50,590 bases of DNA, from positions 1 through 50,590 of the forward strand of contig MGKI01000012.1 in the NCBI GenBank assembly GCA_001795615.1, given 5' to 3'. Of the stretch, positions 15,393-24,123 are shown piece after piece. The notes below the pieces were generated by a model. That model ran no database searches and was not told where the DNA came from. It saw only the letters and a list, made by a program, of their open reading frames with translations. Each line of letters starts with the position of its first letter. Within the stretch, counting starts at the first letter, position 1. Origin of the DNA: Candidatus Yanofskybacteria bacterium RIFCSPLOWO2_01_FULL_42_49. GTDB taxonomy: Bacteria > Patescibacteriota > Minisyncoccia > 2-02-FULL-40-12 > GWA2-44-9. The translations under genes and the position numbers were made by a program.

Positions 15393-15947
15393 ATGAACAA
15401 CCACGAAAACAACTTAATCAGAGATTTGATGCTTGTTGTGTTTAGTATTTTTATAGCGATTATTCTTGCCAAGACTGGAGTTCTTCAAGGATTAATCACA
15501 TCAACTCAGGAGATGAGATTTATCGGCAGTTTTGTGGCTGGAATATTTTTCACTTCTGTTTTTACTACTGCGCCGGCAATAATAGCTTTAGGTGAAATTG
15601 CGCATGCTAATTCCGTGATCTCAACGGCTCTTCTGGGGAGCATGGGCGCATTGGCGGGGGATTTGGTTATTTATAAGTTTGTAAGGGATAGGCTGTCTGA
15701 ACACCTAATGGAGTTGGTTAAACACCGAGGCGGGGGAAAGAGGATTAAAATGTTATTCAAACTGAAATACTTCAGGTGGCTGACTTTTCTTATCGGCGGT
15801 TTCATTATTGCCTCTCCCTTGCCGGACGAGTTAGGAGTCAGCCTTTTGGGTTTTTCAAAGATGAGAATTCGGTTTTTTGTCGCTCTCTCCCTGGTATTTA
15901 ATTTCATCGGTATTCTTTTAATCGGTATAGTCGCCAAGGCTTTATGA
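15393..15947 (+). CDS. Multi-pass membrane protein coupled to the P-type ATPase
   Basis: 184 residues from ATG 15393; an upstream in-frame start at 15288 would add an improbable tail that overlaps the region just after the tRNA. About five membrane helices, including a Gly/Ala-rich pair (SVISTALLGSMGALAGDLVIY) and IGGFIIASPLPDELGVSLLGF. Family not recognised with certainty. Its stop overlaps the ATPase start by 4 nt (ATGA), so the two are translationally coupled; a regulatory or accessory role for the pump is plausible but inferred. Confidence 0.7.
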   Translation: MNNHENNLIRDLMLVVFSIFIAIILAKTGVLQGLITSTQEMRFIGSFVAGIFFTSVFTTAPAIIALGEIAHANSVISTALLGSMGALAGDLVIYKFVRDRLSEHLMELVKHRGGGKRIKMLFKLKYFRWLTFLIGGFIIASPLPDELGVSLLGFSKMRIRFFVALSLVFNFIGILLIGIVAKAL

Positions 15948-18577
15948 CCAACCTTGAACTCATGAATAAAACACAAGACCAACTTTTCTGGTCGTTACCG
16001 GTTCAAAAGGTTATTGAAATACTGGATACTGATGTTCGAAGCGGCCTTTTAGAAAGCGAGGTAACGAGAAGAATAAAAATCTTCGGTCCCAACGTGATTG
16101 AAAAGCCTCGGCGAGCTCCCGGACTTTTTATTTTATTAAACCAATTCAAAAGCCCGCTGATTTTGATTCTGTTGTTCGCCGGCGTTGTTACTTTGTTTAT
16201 TGCCCATTACCGCGACGCGCTATTTATTTTTGCGGCAGTAATCGCGAATACTGCGTTGGGCTTTTATCAGGAATATAAGGCCGAGAAGGCTTTAGCGGAA
16301 CTTAAAACATACCTTAAACAGAGAGCAAGAGTTATCCGCGATGGCATAGAGCGTGAAATAGACGCCGCGGAACTGGTGCCGGGTGACATTGTTCACCTTG
16401 CTCAGGGAGACCGTATTCCTGCTGATGGACGGCTCATTTTTGTTAACGACTTGCAGGCTGACGAGGCGATTCTAACGGGAGAATCTCTGCCGGTATCAAA
16501 ATCAGTTGATCCGGTGAGCGCAGAAGCAACCATCGGTGACCAGTATTCCATAGTTTTTGCCGGGACACTCGTAACTCAAGGCATGGGTACTGCCGTGATC
16601 TGTCGCACTGATTTTTCGACAGAGCTGGGGAAAATTGCAACACTAGTGGCGGAATCACAGAGGGAAGAAACTCCGCTACAAAATGCAATCAAACGTTTTA
16701 GTGTAAAAGCAGGGATAGTTTTAAGCGTCTTTACTCTCATTATTTTTGGTATAGGCATTGCTTTGGGTTACTCGCGCGTGGACATGTTTCTGACATCCAT
16801 AGCGATTGCTGTTTCGGCGGTTCCGGAAGGCTTGCCCGTAGCCATGACGGTTATATTGGCGATAGGAGTTCAGCGCATGGCGCGGCGCAAGGGCGTTATC
16901 AGAAAGTTGATTGCAGCGGAGACACTAGGGGATACCAGCGTAATTATCATTGATAAAACAGGAACACTAACAATGGCAAAAATGGAATTAAGCAAGGTTC
17001 TCCCGGCTGTTGATGGAGGAGAAAATAAACTCTTGGAGCTGGCTATTATTAACACCAACACCTTTATAGAGAATCCCGACGACTCGCCATCGGAATGGCG
17101 AATTAGCGGAAGGGTACTGGAGTCGGCGCTGGTGAAAGAGGTTGCTCTTCGGGGTGTTCTTGTTGATGCTGTAAAAAAGAAAACTTTAGTTTTAAGTTCG
17201 TTGCCATTTAATGCCGCTAATAAATTTTCTGCCTCGCTAATACATGATGGGGAGAAACATTTACTCGTCTTTTTCGGCGCGCCGGATATTTTTATCAACC
17301 GTTCAACATTAAACGATACGGAGCGGGACGCCGCCTTAAAAGAAATCGGTTCTCTTGCTGAATCCGGGGAACTTGTAGTTGGGGTGGCGACAAAAGAAGT
17401 TGAAAAAAAAGAAGATTTTATTTTTTCGAAGGACTTAAAATTAACGGGCCTTCTGTTTCAAGGGCTAATTACTCTACGGGATCCGATAAGGCCGAATGTT
17501 AAGGAGGCAGTCCGTAAGGTGCAAGAATCCGGCATAAGAGTAATAGTCATGACCGGTGATCATCGTGGTACCGCTGAAGCTGTAGCCAGAGAGGTGGGTC
17601 TGTACATTGAGAAGAAAGGAACTCTTGACTCCTCGGAGCTTAAATTGCTATCCGATGAAGATCTCAAAAAACGCCTGCCATTTCTACGGGTTATTTCTCG
17701 CGTATCCCCGACTGATAAAATGAGGATCGTAAAAGTGTTTCAAGAAACAGGAGAGGTCGTAGCCATGACCGGAGACGGCGTGAATGACGCGCCCAGCATT
17801 AAACAAGCGGATATCGGAGTTGCTATGGGTTCAGGAACAGAGGTGGCGCGTGATGTTGCGGACTTGGTATTGCTGGACGATAATTTTGAAACCATTGCTG
17901 CCGCCGTGGAAGAAGGCCGTCAGATTATGCACAATATCCGCAAAGTTCTGGTGTATCTCCTTTCTGACACAGCCGATGAACTTTTCTTAATCGGCGGAGC
18001 TCTTTTAACCGGTTTAGCGCTTCCTTTGAATGCGCTTCAAATTCTTTGGGTTAATTTTTTTTCAGATAGTTTTCCGGCGGTCGCATTCGCTTTTGAAAAA
18101 AATATTGACGGTTTAACTTACCGGCCCCAAAGCACAAAAGCCGGTCTTTTTGATCCCGTGATGAAATTTTTAATTTTATTCATCGGTCTTTCCACGAGTG
18201 CGTTTTTGTTCGTACTGTATTGGTTACTACTGCGAGTCGGGTTTCCGGAAGACCTTGTGAGAACATTTATTTTCGCCAGTTTCGGAAGTTATACTTTATT
18301 TTTGGCATTTTCTCTTAGAAGTTTAGAAAAAAATATCTTCAAATACTCTGTTTTTTCAAATCGTTATCTGGTTGCCGGTGTCGGTATTGGATTGGTTCTT
18401 ATGGCCATGGCTATCTATATTCCGTTTTTTCAATCTTTACTTAAAACCGTGTCGTTGCCTTTCTACTGGCTTTTAGGAGTTGCGCTGATTGCTCTAATTA
18501 ATATTCTGGCGGTTGAATTTGGAAAATGGATTTTCCGTCGTAAAAGATCCATGGGTTCCTTGAAAAAAAATAATTAA
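15944..18577 (+). CDS. P-type cation-transporting ATPase (P2, calcium-pump-like)
   Basis: 877 residues, full length for the family. Actuator motif TGES (ILTGESLPVSK), M4 motif AVPEGLP, phosphorylation site DKTGTLT with Asp337, and hinge motif GDGVNDAP are all intact, along with an N-terminal cation-ATPase domain and a C-terminal group of six membrane helices. PEGLP in M4 places it with P2-type pumps (calcium, calcium/manganese, or sodium/potassium-like); the exact ion is not decidable by eye. It uses ATP to export cations. ATG overlaps the stop of the preceding membrane protein gene. Confidence 0.92.
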   Translation: MTNLELMNKTQDQLFWSLPVQKVIEILDTDVRSGLLESEVTRRIKIFGPNVIEKPRRAPGLFILLNQFKSPLILILLFAGVVTLFIAHYRDALFIFAAVIANTALGFYQEYKAEKALAELKTYLKQRARVIRDGIEREIDAAELVPGDIVHLAQGDRIPADGRLIFVNDLQADEAILTGESLPVSKSVDPVSAEATIGDQYSIVFAGTLVTQGMGTAVICRTDFSTELGKIATLVAESQREETPLQNAIKRFSVKAGIVLSVFTLIIFGIGIALGYSRVDMFLTSIAIAVSAVPEGLPVAMTVILAIGVQRMARRKGVIRKLIAAETLGDTSVIIIDKTGTLTMAKMELSKVLPAVDGGENKLLELAIINTNTFIENPDDSPSEWRISGRVLESALVKEVALRGVLVDAVKKKTLVLSSLPFNAANKFSASLIHDGEKHLLVFFGAPDIFINRSTLNDTERDAALKEIGSLAESGELVVGVATKEVEKKEDFIFSKDLKLTGLLFQGLITLRDPIRPNVKEAVRKVQESGIRVIVMTGDHRGTAEAVAREVGLYIEKKGTLDSSELKLLSDEDLKKRLPFLRVISRVSPTDKMRIVKVFQETGEVVAMTGDGVNDAPSIKQADIGVAMGSGTEVARDVADLVLLDDNFETIAAAVEEGRQIMHNIRKVLVYLLSDTADELFLIGGALLTGLALPLNALQILWVNFFSDSFPAVAFAFEKNIDGLTYRPQSTKAGLFDPVMKFLILFIGLSTSAFLFVLYWLLLRVGFPEDLVRTFIFASFGSYTLFLAFSLRSLEKNIFKYSVFSNRYLVAGVGIGLVLMAMAIYIPFFQSLLKTVSLPFYWLLGVALIALINILAVEFGKWIFRRKRSMGSLKKNN

Positions 18578-18594
18578 AATCCTAGAATTATGGA

Positions 18595-19317
18595 ATGAGA
18601 CTTAAGACCCTAAGGCGCGATAAATTGTTTGTTGTTTTGAGGAATCTTATCGTTGCTGAAGCGCTGGTTTATCTGGCTTTTTTGGGTCTGGCTTTATCTG
18701 CCGATTGGGGTGAAATGTACGAAGGTTCTGTTTTAGCAAATTACTTGCGGTTTGAAGTTATCGAGTTCTCGTTCTTGGGATTAGTTCAGTTGGGATTGAT
18801 TATTCTGGTTTTTGTCAGGTCGCTAAATGAGGAAAACGACATCGATGAAATAATAAAATCCGAAGAACACGAAAAACTGGAATTTAAAACGTCCTTCCGC
18901 TGGGATGCTAATCGCAATCAAATTAATAAGGAGCTTGAAAAAGCAGTTATGAAAACGGTAGCTGCTTTTTTAAATTCTAACGGCGGCCGCCTTTTGATAG
19001 GGGTCAGCGACAAAGGCGTGCCGGTCGGACTGGATAATGACTTTGCCTCTTTGGTTAAAAAAGATGCAGACGGGTTTGAAAATCATTTTAACAATATTTT
19101 TAACACAATGATCGGGCCCGGATTAAGGCGCTTTGTAAAACTTGAATTTGGCAATATCTCCGACAAAACGGTTTGTTTAGTTGATATTGAGCCGAGTCAC
19201 AAGCCGGTATATTTGAAAACAGGGGAAAGCGAGGACTTCTATATTCGCACGGGCAATGTTACTACTCCGCTTAAAATGAGCGAAGCGGCCACATACATAT
19301 CCTCTTGGCGAAGATAA
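18595..19317 (+). CDS. Membrane-anchored AlbA_2 (Schlafen-like) domain protein
   Basis: 240 residues. Two N-terminal membrane helices (about residues 10-35 and 50-75) are followed by an AlbA_2/AAA_4 domain, recognised from LEFKTSFRWD, the AFLNSNGGRLLIGVSDKG motif and a C-terminal YIRTGNVTTPL. The AlbA_2 fold binds nucleic acid in some proteins. Membrane tethering of a cytosolic AlbA_2 domain is seen in several bacteria, but its function is unknown. It lies 17 nt after the cation ATPase gene and probably shares its transcript, ending at the terminator at 19316-19338. Confidence 0.75.
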   Translation: MRLKTLRRDKLFVVLRNLIVAEALVYLAFLGLALSADWGEMYEGSVLANYLRFEVIEFSFLGLVQLGLIILVFVRSLNEENDIDEIIKSEEHEKLEFKTSFRWDANRNQINKELEKAVMKTVAAFLNSNGGRLLIGVSDKGVPVGLDNDFASLVKKDADGFENHFNNIFNTMIGPGLRRFVKLEFGNISDKTVCLVDIEPSHKPVYLKTGESEDFYIRTGNVTTPLKMSEAATYISSWRR

Positions 19318-19338
19318 AAACGGGCATGCGCCCGTTTT
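19316..19338. terminator. Bidirectional intrinsic terminator
   Basis: CGGGC ATGC GCCCG flanked by AAAAA on the left and TTTT on the right, between convergent genes. Confidence 0.85.
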
Positions 19339-19345
19339 GGTTTAC

Positions 19346-19627
19346 TTAATAGATAAGTTTATGACCGGAATATGTGCCTTCCGTGGTGACGGAATTGCCT
19401 CCGAATGTAACATACTCTGAAGCGTAGACCGTTCCTTCAACTCTGGCGCGACCGGTTACACGGACGAAATCTTCAAGAATCGCTTTTCCGGATACTTTAG
19501 CTTTAGGAGCTATATGAACCGTTGGGGCGACCTGGGCGGTTTCCGCGACCAGTCCTCCGCCGTTGGGATGGCGGTAGAATTTTACCCCATCGACCATCAT
19601 TACCACATCTCGGTGCTTATCTTTCAT
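19346..19627 (-). CDS. Small beta-helix (hexapeptide-repeat-like) protein
   Basis: 93 residues. The middle shows repeated short strands with V/A-x-V spacing (AETAQVAPTVHIAPKAKVSG, AILEDFVRVTG, ARVEGTVYA), as in left-handed parallel beta-helix proteins. Too short for a full acyltransferase, and no catalytic residue is evident. Its ATG overlaps the stop of the Fe-S oxidoreductase gene (TAATG), with a GGAGG ribosome site inside the end of that gene, so the two are translationally coupled. Role unknown. Confidence 0.65.
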   Translation of the reverse strand: MKDKHRDVVMMVDGVKFYRHPNGGGLVAETAQVAPTVHIAPKAKVSGKAILEDFVRVTGRARVEGTVYASEYVTFGGNSVTTEGTYSGHKLIY

Positions 19628-21540
19628 TACTGGCCTCCTTTTTTGTTTGTTTTTAAGCGACTGGCGACGATTTCAGCTAGGTCTAGGATAGCGACGCTCT
19701 GATTACCGCTGCGCACAGCCGCGTCCCCGAGCATTATCGGGCAATACGGGCAGGCAACTGCAATAGTGCCGGCTCCGGTTTCTTCTGCTTCTTTAAACCT
19801 TATTTGATTGATTCGATCTTTGCCCTTTTCATCGTTTCCGTCATCGGCTATAAACAGCTGGGCGCCCCCTGCTCCGCAACAGAATGTGTTGCTTCCGCAA
19901 TGGGTCATCTCTTTTACCTCGTACCCGCAATTCCGAAGGATTTGCCTCGGTTCCGAAACAACTCCTCGATCTCGAGCAAGATAACAGGGGTCGTGGTATG
20001 TGAGGGTTCCGGAGTATTCCGGGCTCAAGGCCAGTTTGGCAGTCAGTTTATTTATTAGCTGGGAGTGGTGAAGCATGGTGATGTTCAGGTCGCTGTAATC
20101 TTTTATCTGGCGGTAGTCTTTGTCCAGCATCGTTGTACAGTGGGGACAGCATGAAACTATTTTTTTAACCCCTTTGCCTTTGAATGTTTCGGTCAGTTGT
20201 TCAGATAATGTTAAGAACAGGGCTTCATTGCCGGCTCGTCTTGCCGGTTCTCCGCAGCAGATCTCATTTTCCAAAACACCCCAGGAAACACCGGCCTCAT
20301 TAAGTATGTCTTTCATCGCTACGGCAACCTTTTGGCCATGTGGGTCATAGCCATTGCCGCAACCAAGCCAGAATAACCACTCTTGGTTTCCGTCGAAAAT
20401 CGGGAAATTTTCTTTCTGGACGAACTTCCTTCTCGTCTCCTGCGAAATGCCCCATGGGTTATGTGGAGCTTTTTCCATGGTTGTAAAAAGTTTGACCACC
20501 TTGTCGTTATTGATTCTGCCCTCGCTTACCAACCCTCGGCGAAGGTCAAGGATTTTACGGCCCACATGCTCGATACCGACAGGACACTCATGCGTGCAAG
20601 CACCGCAAGTGGTGCATTGGAACAGATTCTTTTCATCTATCCACGCTTTGCCGGCGCTTACTTCCTCTGTCGTACCGGCGATGATCTTACCCCCCGACAA
20701 GAGTCCATGTTGCATATCAAGGATTATAAACTTAGGATCAAGCGTCTGACCGGATGCTTGAGCCGGGCACACATCGGTACAACGGCCGCATTCTACGCAG
20801 CCGTTTACTTGAAGTATGTCTAGCCAAGGAAGCTGTTTAAATTCCACAAGACCTAAGTCGTCGTTCTCAATATCAAGAGGGCGCATGGTGCTTGGCAATT
20901 CCGGCTTGAGGAATATTGCTATCGGTGCGAGCAGTAAATGCAGATGTTTTGAATTAGGCACAATTACCAGCAAAGCCAGTAATGAAAAAGTATGAGCCCA
21001 CCAATTCAATGCCCAGATAAGATCTCTGTTTTCCAGCCCCCACCAGTCAAGAAGATAAGTCAGCATGAGTATGGAAATAAAGAAAGCTACTAATCCGGAT
21101 GTAAGCGACAGTTTCCCCAGCGCTTTGGGACGGATGATAAATCTTCTGTATGAAAGATAAGCCATTCCGACTAGGACCAGAAACGACCAGACAGCAACAA
21201 ATGCCCCGTACCAGCCATCTATTTCAAAACCGGTGGTTTGAAATCCGGTAAAACCAATAGCCATATGGTTAAAGGTGGCGAATGAAAAAGCGACAAAACC
21301 CCACATCACTAAAGCGTGCATCAGTCCAACCAACGGCCTTCCTTTAATTACCTTGGTCTGGCACAGTATCTCAAGAAAAAACCTTCCGAATCTTAGTCTG
21401 AGATTTCCTAGATCCAGTTGGTTTTTATCGAATTTTTCAATATGCAACCTAGCCAATATTCTACCCGTGAAATAGACAAGAGCCGAAACAAACAAAAGTA
21501 TTAAGACAACCTGTCCCGGCAAGCCGCTGATGATCCCCAT
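19627..21540 (-). CDS. HdrD-like membrane Fe-S oxidoreductase (CCG-domain)
   Basis: 637 residues. The N-terminal ~200 residues form about six membrane helices like the heme-binding gamma subunit of nitrate reductase (His-containing helices such as GLMHALVMWGF). Next come two 4Fe-4S motifs, CVECGRCTDVCPA (near residue 248) and CTTCGACTHECPVG (near 310). Two cysteine-rich CCG domains follow (ICCGEPARR and CCPHCTTM; then HDPCYLAR and FCCGAGGAQ), as in heterodisulfide reductase HdrD, glycolate oxidase GlcF and lactate oxidase LldE relatives. Such proteins pass electrons between a thiol or quinone-like carrier and a soluble partner at the membrane. All domains look intact. No partner dehydrogenase is adjacent. 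This is notable in a genome type usually lacking respiration. Confidence 0.85.
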   Translation of the reverse strand: MGIISGLPGQVVLILLFVSALVYFTGRILARLHIEKFDKNQLDLGNLRLRFGRFFLEILCQTKVIKGRPLVGLMHALVMWGFVAFSFATFNHMAIGFTGFQTTGFEIDGWYGAFVAVWSFLVLVGMAYLSYRRFIIRPKALGKLSLTSGLVAFFISILMLTYLLDWWGLENRDLIWALNWWAHTFSLLALLVIVPNSKHLHLLLAPIAIFLKPELPSTMRPLDIENDDLGLVEFKQLPWLDILQVNGCVECGRCTDVCPAQASGQTLDPKFIILDMQHGLLSGGKIIAGTTEEVSAGKAWIDEKNLFQCTTCGACTHECPVGIEHVGRKILDLRRGLVSEGRINNDKVVKLFTTMEKAPHNPWGISQETRRKFVQKENFPIFDGNQEWLFWLGCGNGYDPHGQKVAVAMKDILNEAGVSWGVLENEICCGEPARRAGNEALFLTLSEQLTETFKGKGVKKIVSCCPHCTTMLDKDYRQIKDYSDLNITMLHHSQLINKLTAKLALSPEYSGTLTYHDPCYLARDRGVVSEPRQILRNCGYEVKEMTHCGSNTFCCGAGGAQLFIADDGNDEKGKDRINQIRFKEAEETGAGTIAVACPYCPIMLGDAAVRSGNQSVAILDLAEIVASRLKTNKKGGQ

Positions 21541-21601
21541 ATTCCGTTCTCAAAGAACATAACTGTCCCACAGATACGATAATTTTTAGATTTTGTCCAG
21601 T

Positions 21602-22465
21602 CTATTTTGCCACTATTATCATGGCTTTTCTTTTGGGAGGCAACGGCAAATCATCGCCGGTTGCGTAGTCGTGTATGGCGTTAAAGAGTGTCTGTTCCGG
21701 ATAGCGATACTGTTTTCCGAGCCGGGTGCCCGGGTCATTGGTGATAAATTCTTTTGAATCGGGGTCATAGCCGATTATTACCAGCATGTGGCGCAAAGGA
21801 CCGGGCTGGGTATAGTAAGGATTGTGGAGCTCTTGTCCGTTCATAGGAGTAATAACCAGACTTCCGTTATGAAGTTCGTTTTTAATATCTTCAACGGAAA
21901 AGTCATAACGAAGTTCTATTTTTTGGTATTTGTAATAGTCTTTAAATATTCTATCAACCGTATCTCGAGCGGAAGTATCCAAAAACACTCCGTAATTTGA
22001 AAATTCGTAATCGGAAATTGCCAATATTTCCTGCCTGGCTTTTTCGGGTGTGATATTTGTGCCTCGGATCCACGACATGGCCATAAGGGCCGAAGCTTCC
22101 TCACAGCCGTTGCTTAATTTAGGATTGCTCCATTCGCTGAAAGGCGCTTGGGGAGTAAATGGTACATCGAATAATATCTGGTTCGGGCTTGGTGTTCTGC
22201 TTGGAGTTGGTATTACCGAAGGTCCTGCTTGCCCGCCAGAGCCCTGCGACGGCTGGGAGCTTGTCGATGTAGTAGGCCTGGGCGTAGAGGTGGGTCTGGG
22301 TGTCGCGTTGGGGTCTGACTCGAAACCCGGCAACGAACTGGTGCGGGTGAAGGGAGTACTCATTGACCGTAAAGCAATGAATGAAATAAAAATACCGGCC
22401 CCCAGAGCCGTTGTTAATAAAATAAGATATAGCGGTATCTTCCTCATGGTTTTGTCTCTAAACAT
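21602..22465 (-). CDS. C39-like cysteine peptidase, membrane-anchored and exported
   Basis: 287 residues. One N-terminal membrane helix (PLYLILLTTALGAGIFIS), a Pro/Thr/Ser-rich linker (about residues 40-95), then a papain-like Peptidase_C39_2 domain. Probable catalytic residues are Cys121 (SNGCEEAS), His226 (GPLRHMLVI) and Asn243 (ITNDPG). It would cut proteins or peptides outside the cell. It is divergent from glgA; the 80-nt gap holds a 14-bp palindrome. Confidence 0.8.
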   Translation of the reverse strand: MFRDKTMRKIPLYLILLTTALGAGIFISFIALRSMSTPFTRTSSLPGFESDPNATPRPTSTPRPTTSTSSQPSQGSGGQAGPSVIPTPSRTPSPNQILFDVPFTPQAPFSEWSNPKLSNGCEEASALMAMSWIRGTNITPEKARQEILAISDYEFSNYGVFLDTSARDTVDRIFKDYYKYQKIELRYDFSVEDIKNELHNGSLVITPMNGQELHNPYYTQPGPLRHMLVIIGYDPDSKEFITNDPGTRLGKQYRYPEQTLFNAIHDYATGDDLPLPPKRKAMIIVAK

Positions 22466-22489
22466 ATCATAAAATCAGTCATTTTGAAA

Positions 22490-22503
22490 CAAGGTGCACC
22501 TTG
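22490..22503. promoter_or_regulatory. 14-bp palindrome between divergent genes, possible operator
   Basis: CAAGGTGCACCTTG, perfect, midway between the C39 peptidase and glgA starts and overlapping the likely -35 region of glgA (TATAAT at 22533-22538, 8 nt before ATG). Confidence 0.35.
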
Positions 22504-22546
22504 GGTATTGTCGCTTTTTAAGAATAAGTTGGTATAATTAAGTGTA

Positions 22547-24070
22547 ATGAGTTTATTCAACAAGGGAGCCAAATACAAAATCCTTTTTGTCGCATCGGAG
22601 GCGGCGCCTTTTGTTAAAGTTGGGGGCTTGGGTGAGGTTATGTATTCTCTTCCCAAAGCGATGCGCGAACTTGGTTATGATGCGAGAGTTATGATACCCA
22701 AATACGCCACAATGGATATTGATAAATTTCCTGTTCATTTGGAATATCACGGACTTGCGTTGGAAAAGGAAAATAACGACCCAAACGGCCTGCTTGTTTC
22801 AAATGTTTTAAAACATGAAAGTGAAGAAGACGGGACGGTTACATATTTCCTTGAGAATATGGAGTATTACGAAAAGAGGGCCAACGTCTATGGCTATGGA
22901 GACGATACCACTAGATGGGTCTTGCTTTCTCGGGGGGTTTTGGAATTTATAAAGGTCTCCGACTGGAGGCCGGATATTATTGTTGCCGCCGACTGGCAAA
23001 CCGGTTTCATCCCGAACCTAATGCATACGGAATACAAAGATGACCCCGTTATTTCTAAAATTACCGATGTGTTTTCAATACACAACCTGAAATATCAAGG
23101 CACTTTTGACCCTGCTTTAGTGTCAGAAATGGATCTTGATGCCGGTCAAAGTCCGGTTCCGGAATTTTTTGATCCCCGGATGAAATATATGAACGGTATG
23201 CGCAGGGGAATTAAATACGCCGATGCCATAATTACCGTTTCGCCAACTTATGCCAAAGAAATTATGACAGAAGAGTTCGGCGAAAAACTGGATAAATTAT
23301 TGAATGAACGCAAGGAATGTCTTTTTGGTATCTTAAACGGCATAGACACGGAGTCGTTTAATCCGGAAACAGATGAAACGCTGACCGCAAATTATTCGCC
23401 AAAATTGTTGGAAAAACGTTCTGAAAATAAAATTGCCATTCAAAAACAATTCAGCTTGCCGGTTGATAAAGATAAATTTGTTGTCGGAATGGTAACCAGA
23501 ATAACCGGCCAAAAGGGATTCGATCTTTTGGAGGATGGGCTGGATTCATTGATGGATAATCTTGATTTTCAGTTTATTCTTGTCGGTGAAGGAGAGTCAA
23601 AATATCGAAAAGTTATAGACGACCTCAAAATTAAATATCCTGATAGAATTGGGACCCACTTTACTTTTGACTCTGTTCTCCCGAGATTAATATTCGGCGG
23701 AGCTGATGCGGTTTTAATACCGTCTAAATATGAACCGTCCGGTCTTGTTCAACTGGAAGCTATGAGATATGGCTGTATTCCGATAGTCAGAAAAGTAGGA
23801 GGACTAGCCGACTCTGTTGATGATTTTGACCCGAAGAATAACAAGGGAACAGGGTTTGTTTTTGAAAAATATGATGCCATGGCGTTTATAATAACTTTTG
23901 TCAGATCTTTTGAGATATTCAAACAGAAAAAAGAGTGGGAAAGACTGGTTAAGAGAGCGATGGCCAAGGATTTTTCTTGGCAAAAATCCGCCAAGGAATA
24001 CATCAAAATATTTAAATTAGCAGTCCAACTACACAAAGGAGACAAAACAAAGTTTTATAACAGACCGTAA
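22547..24070 (+). CDS. glgA: Glycogen/starch synthase (GT5)
   Basis: 507 residues. Transfers glucose from ADP- or UDP-glucose to an alpha-1,4-glucan. The N-terminal KVGGLGEV motif (substrate loop) and C-terminal motifs (RITGQKGFDLL, PSKYEPSGLVQLEAMRYG) identify family GT5. Length and domain order are normal. No branching or ADP-glucose pyrophosphorylase gene is adjacent, so the gene stands outside a classic glg operon. The start is probably leaderless: TATAAT ends 8 nt upstream and there is no Shine-Dalgarno sequence. Confidence 0.9.
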   Translation: MSLFNKGAKYKILFVASEAAPFVKVGGLGEVMYSLPKAMRELGYDARVMIPKYATMDIDKFPVHLEYHGLALEKENNDPNGLLVSNVLKHESEEDGTVTYFLENMEYYEKRANVYGYGDDTTRWVLLSRGVLEFIKVSDWRPDIIVAADWQTGFIPNLMHTEYKDDPVISKITDVFSIHNLKYQGTFDPALVSEMDLDAGQSPVPEFFDPRMKYMNGMRRGIKYADAIITVSPTYAKEIMTEEFGEKLDKLLNERKECLFGILNGIDTESFNPETDETLTANYSPKLLEKRSENKIAIQKQFSLPVDKDKFVVGMVTRITGQKGFDLLEDGLDSLMDNLDFQFILVGEGESKYRKVIDDLKIKYPDRIGTHFTFDSVLPRLIFGGADAVLIPSKYEPSGLVQLEAMRYGCIPIVRKVGGLADSVDDFDPKNNKGTGFVFEKYDAMAFIITFVRSFEIFKQKKEWERLVKRAMAKDFSWQKSAKEYIKIFKLAVQLHKGDKTKFYNRP

Positions 24071-24086
24071 GCTGCTCAAAAATAAA

Positions 24087-24105
24087 AGACCGCGATCAGC
24101 GGTCT
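24087..24105. terminator. Hairpin between convergent glgA and nadA
   Basis: AGACCGC GATCA GCGGTCT, a perfect 7-bp stem, preceded by A-rich sequence (AAATAAA), which makes it a terminator for the minus strand (nadA) as well. The T tract on the plus side is poor. Confidence 0.65.
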
Positions 24106-24123
24106 CTGCGTTACTGTTAAGGA

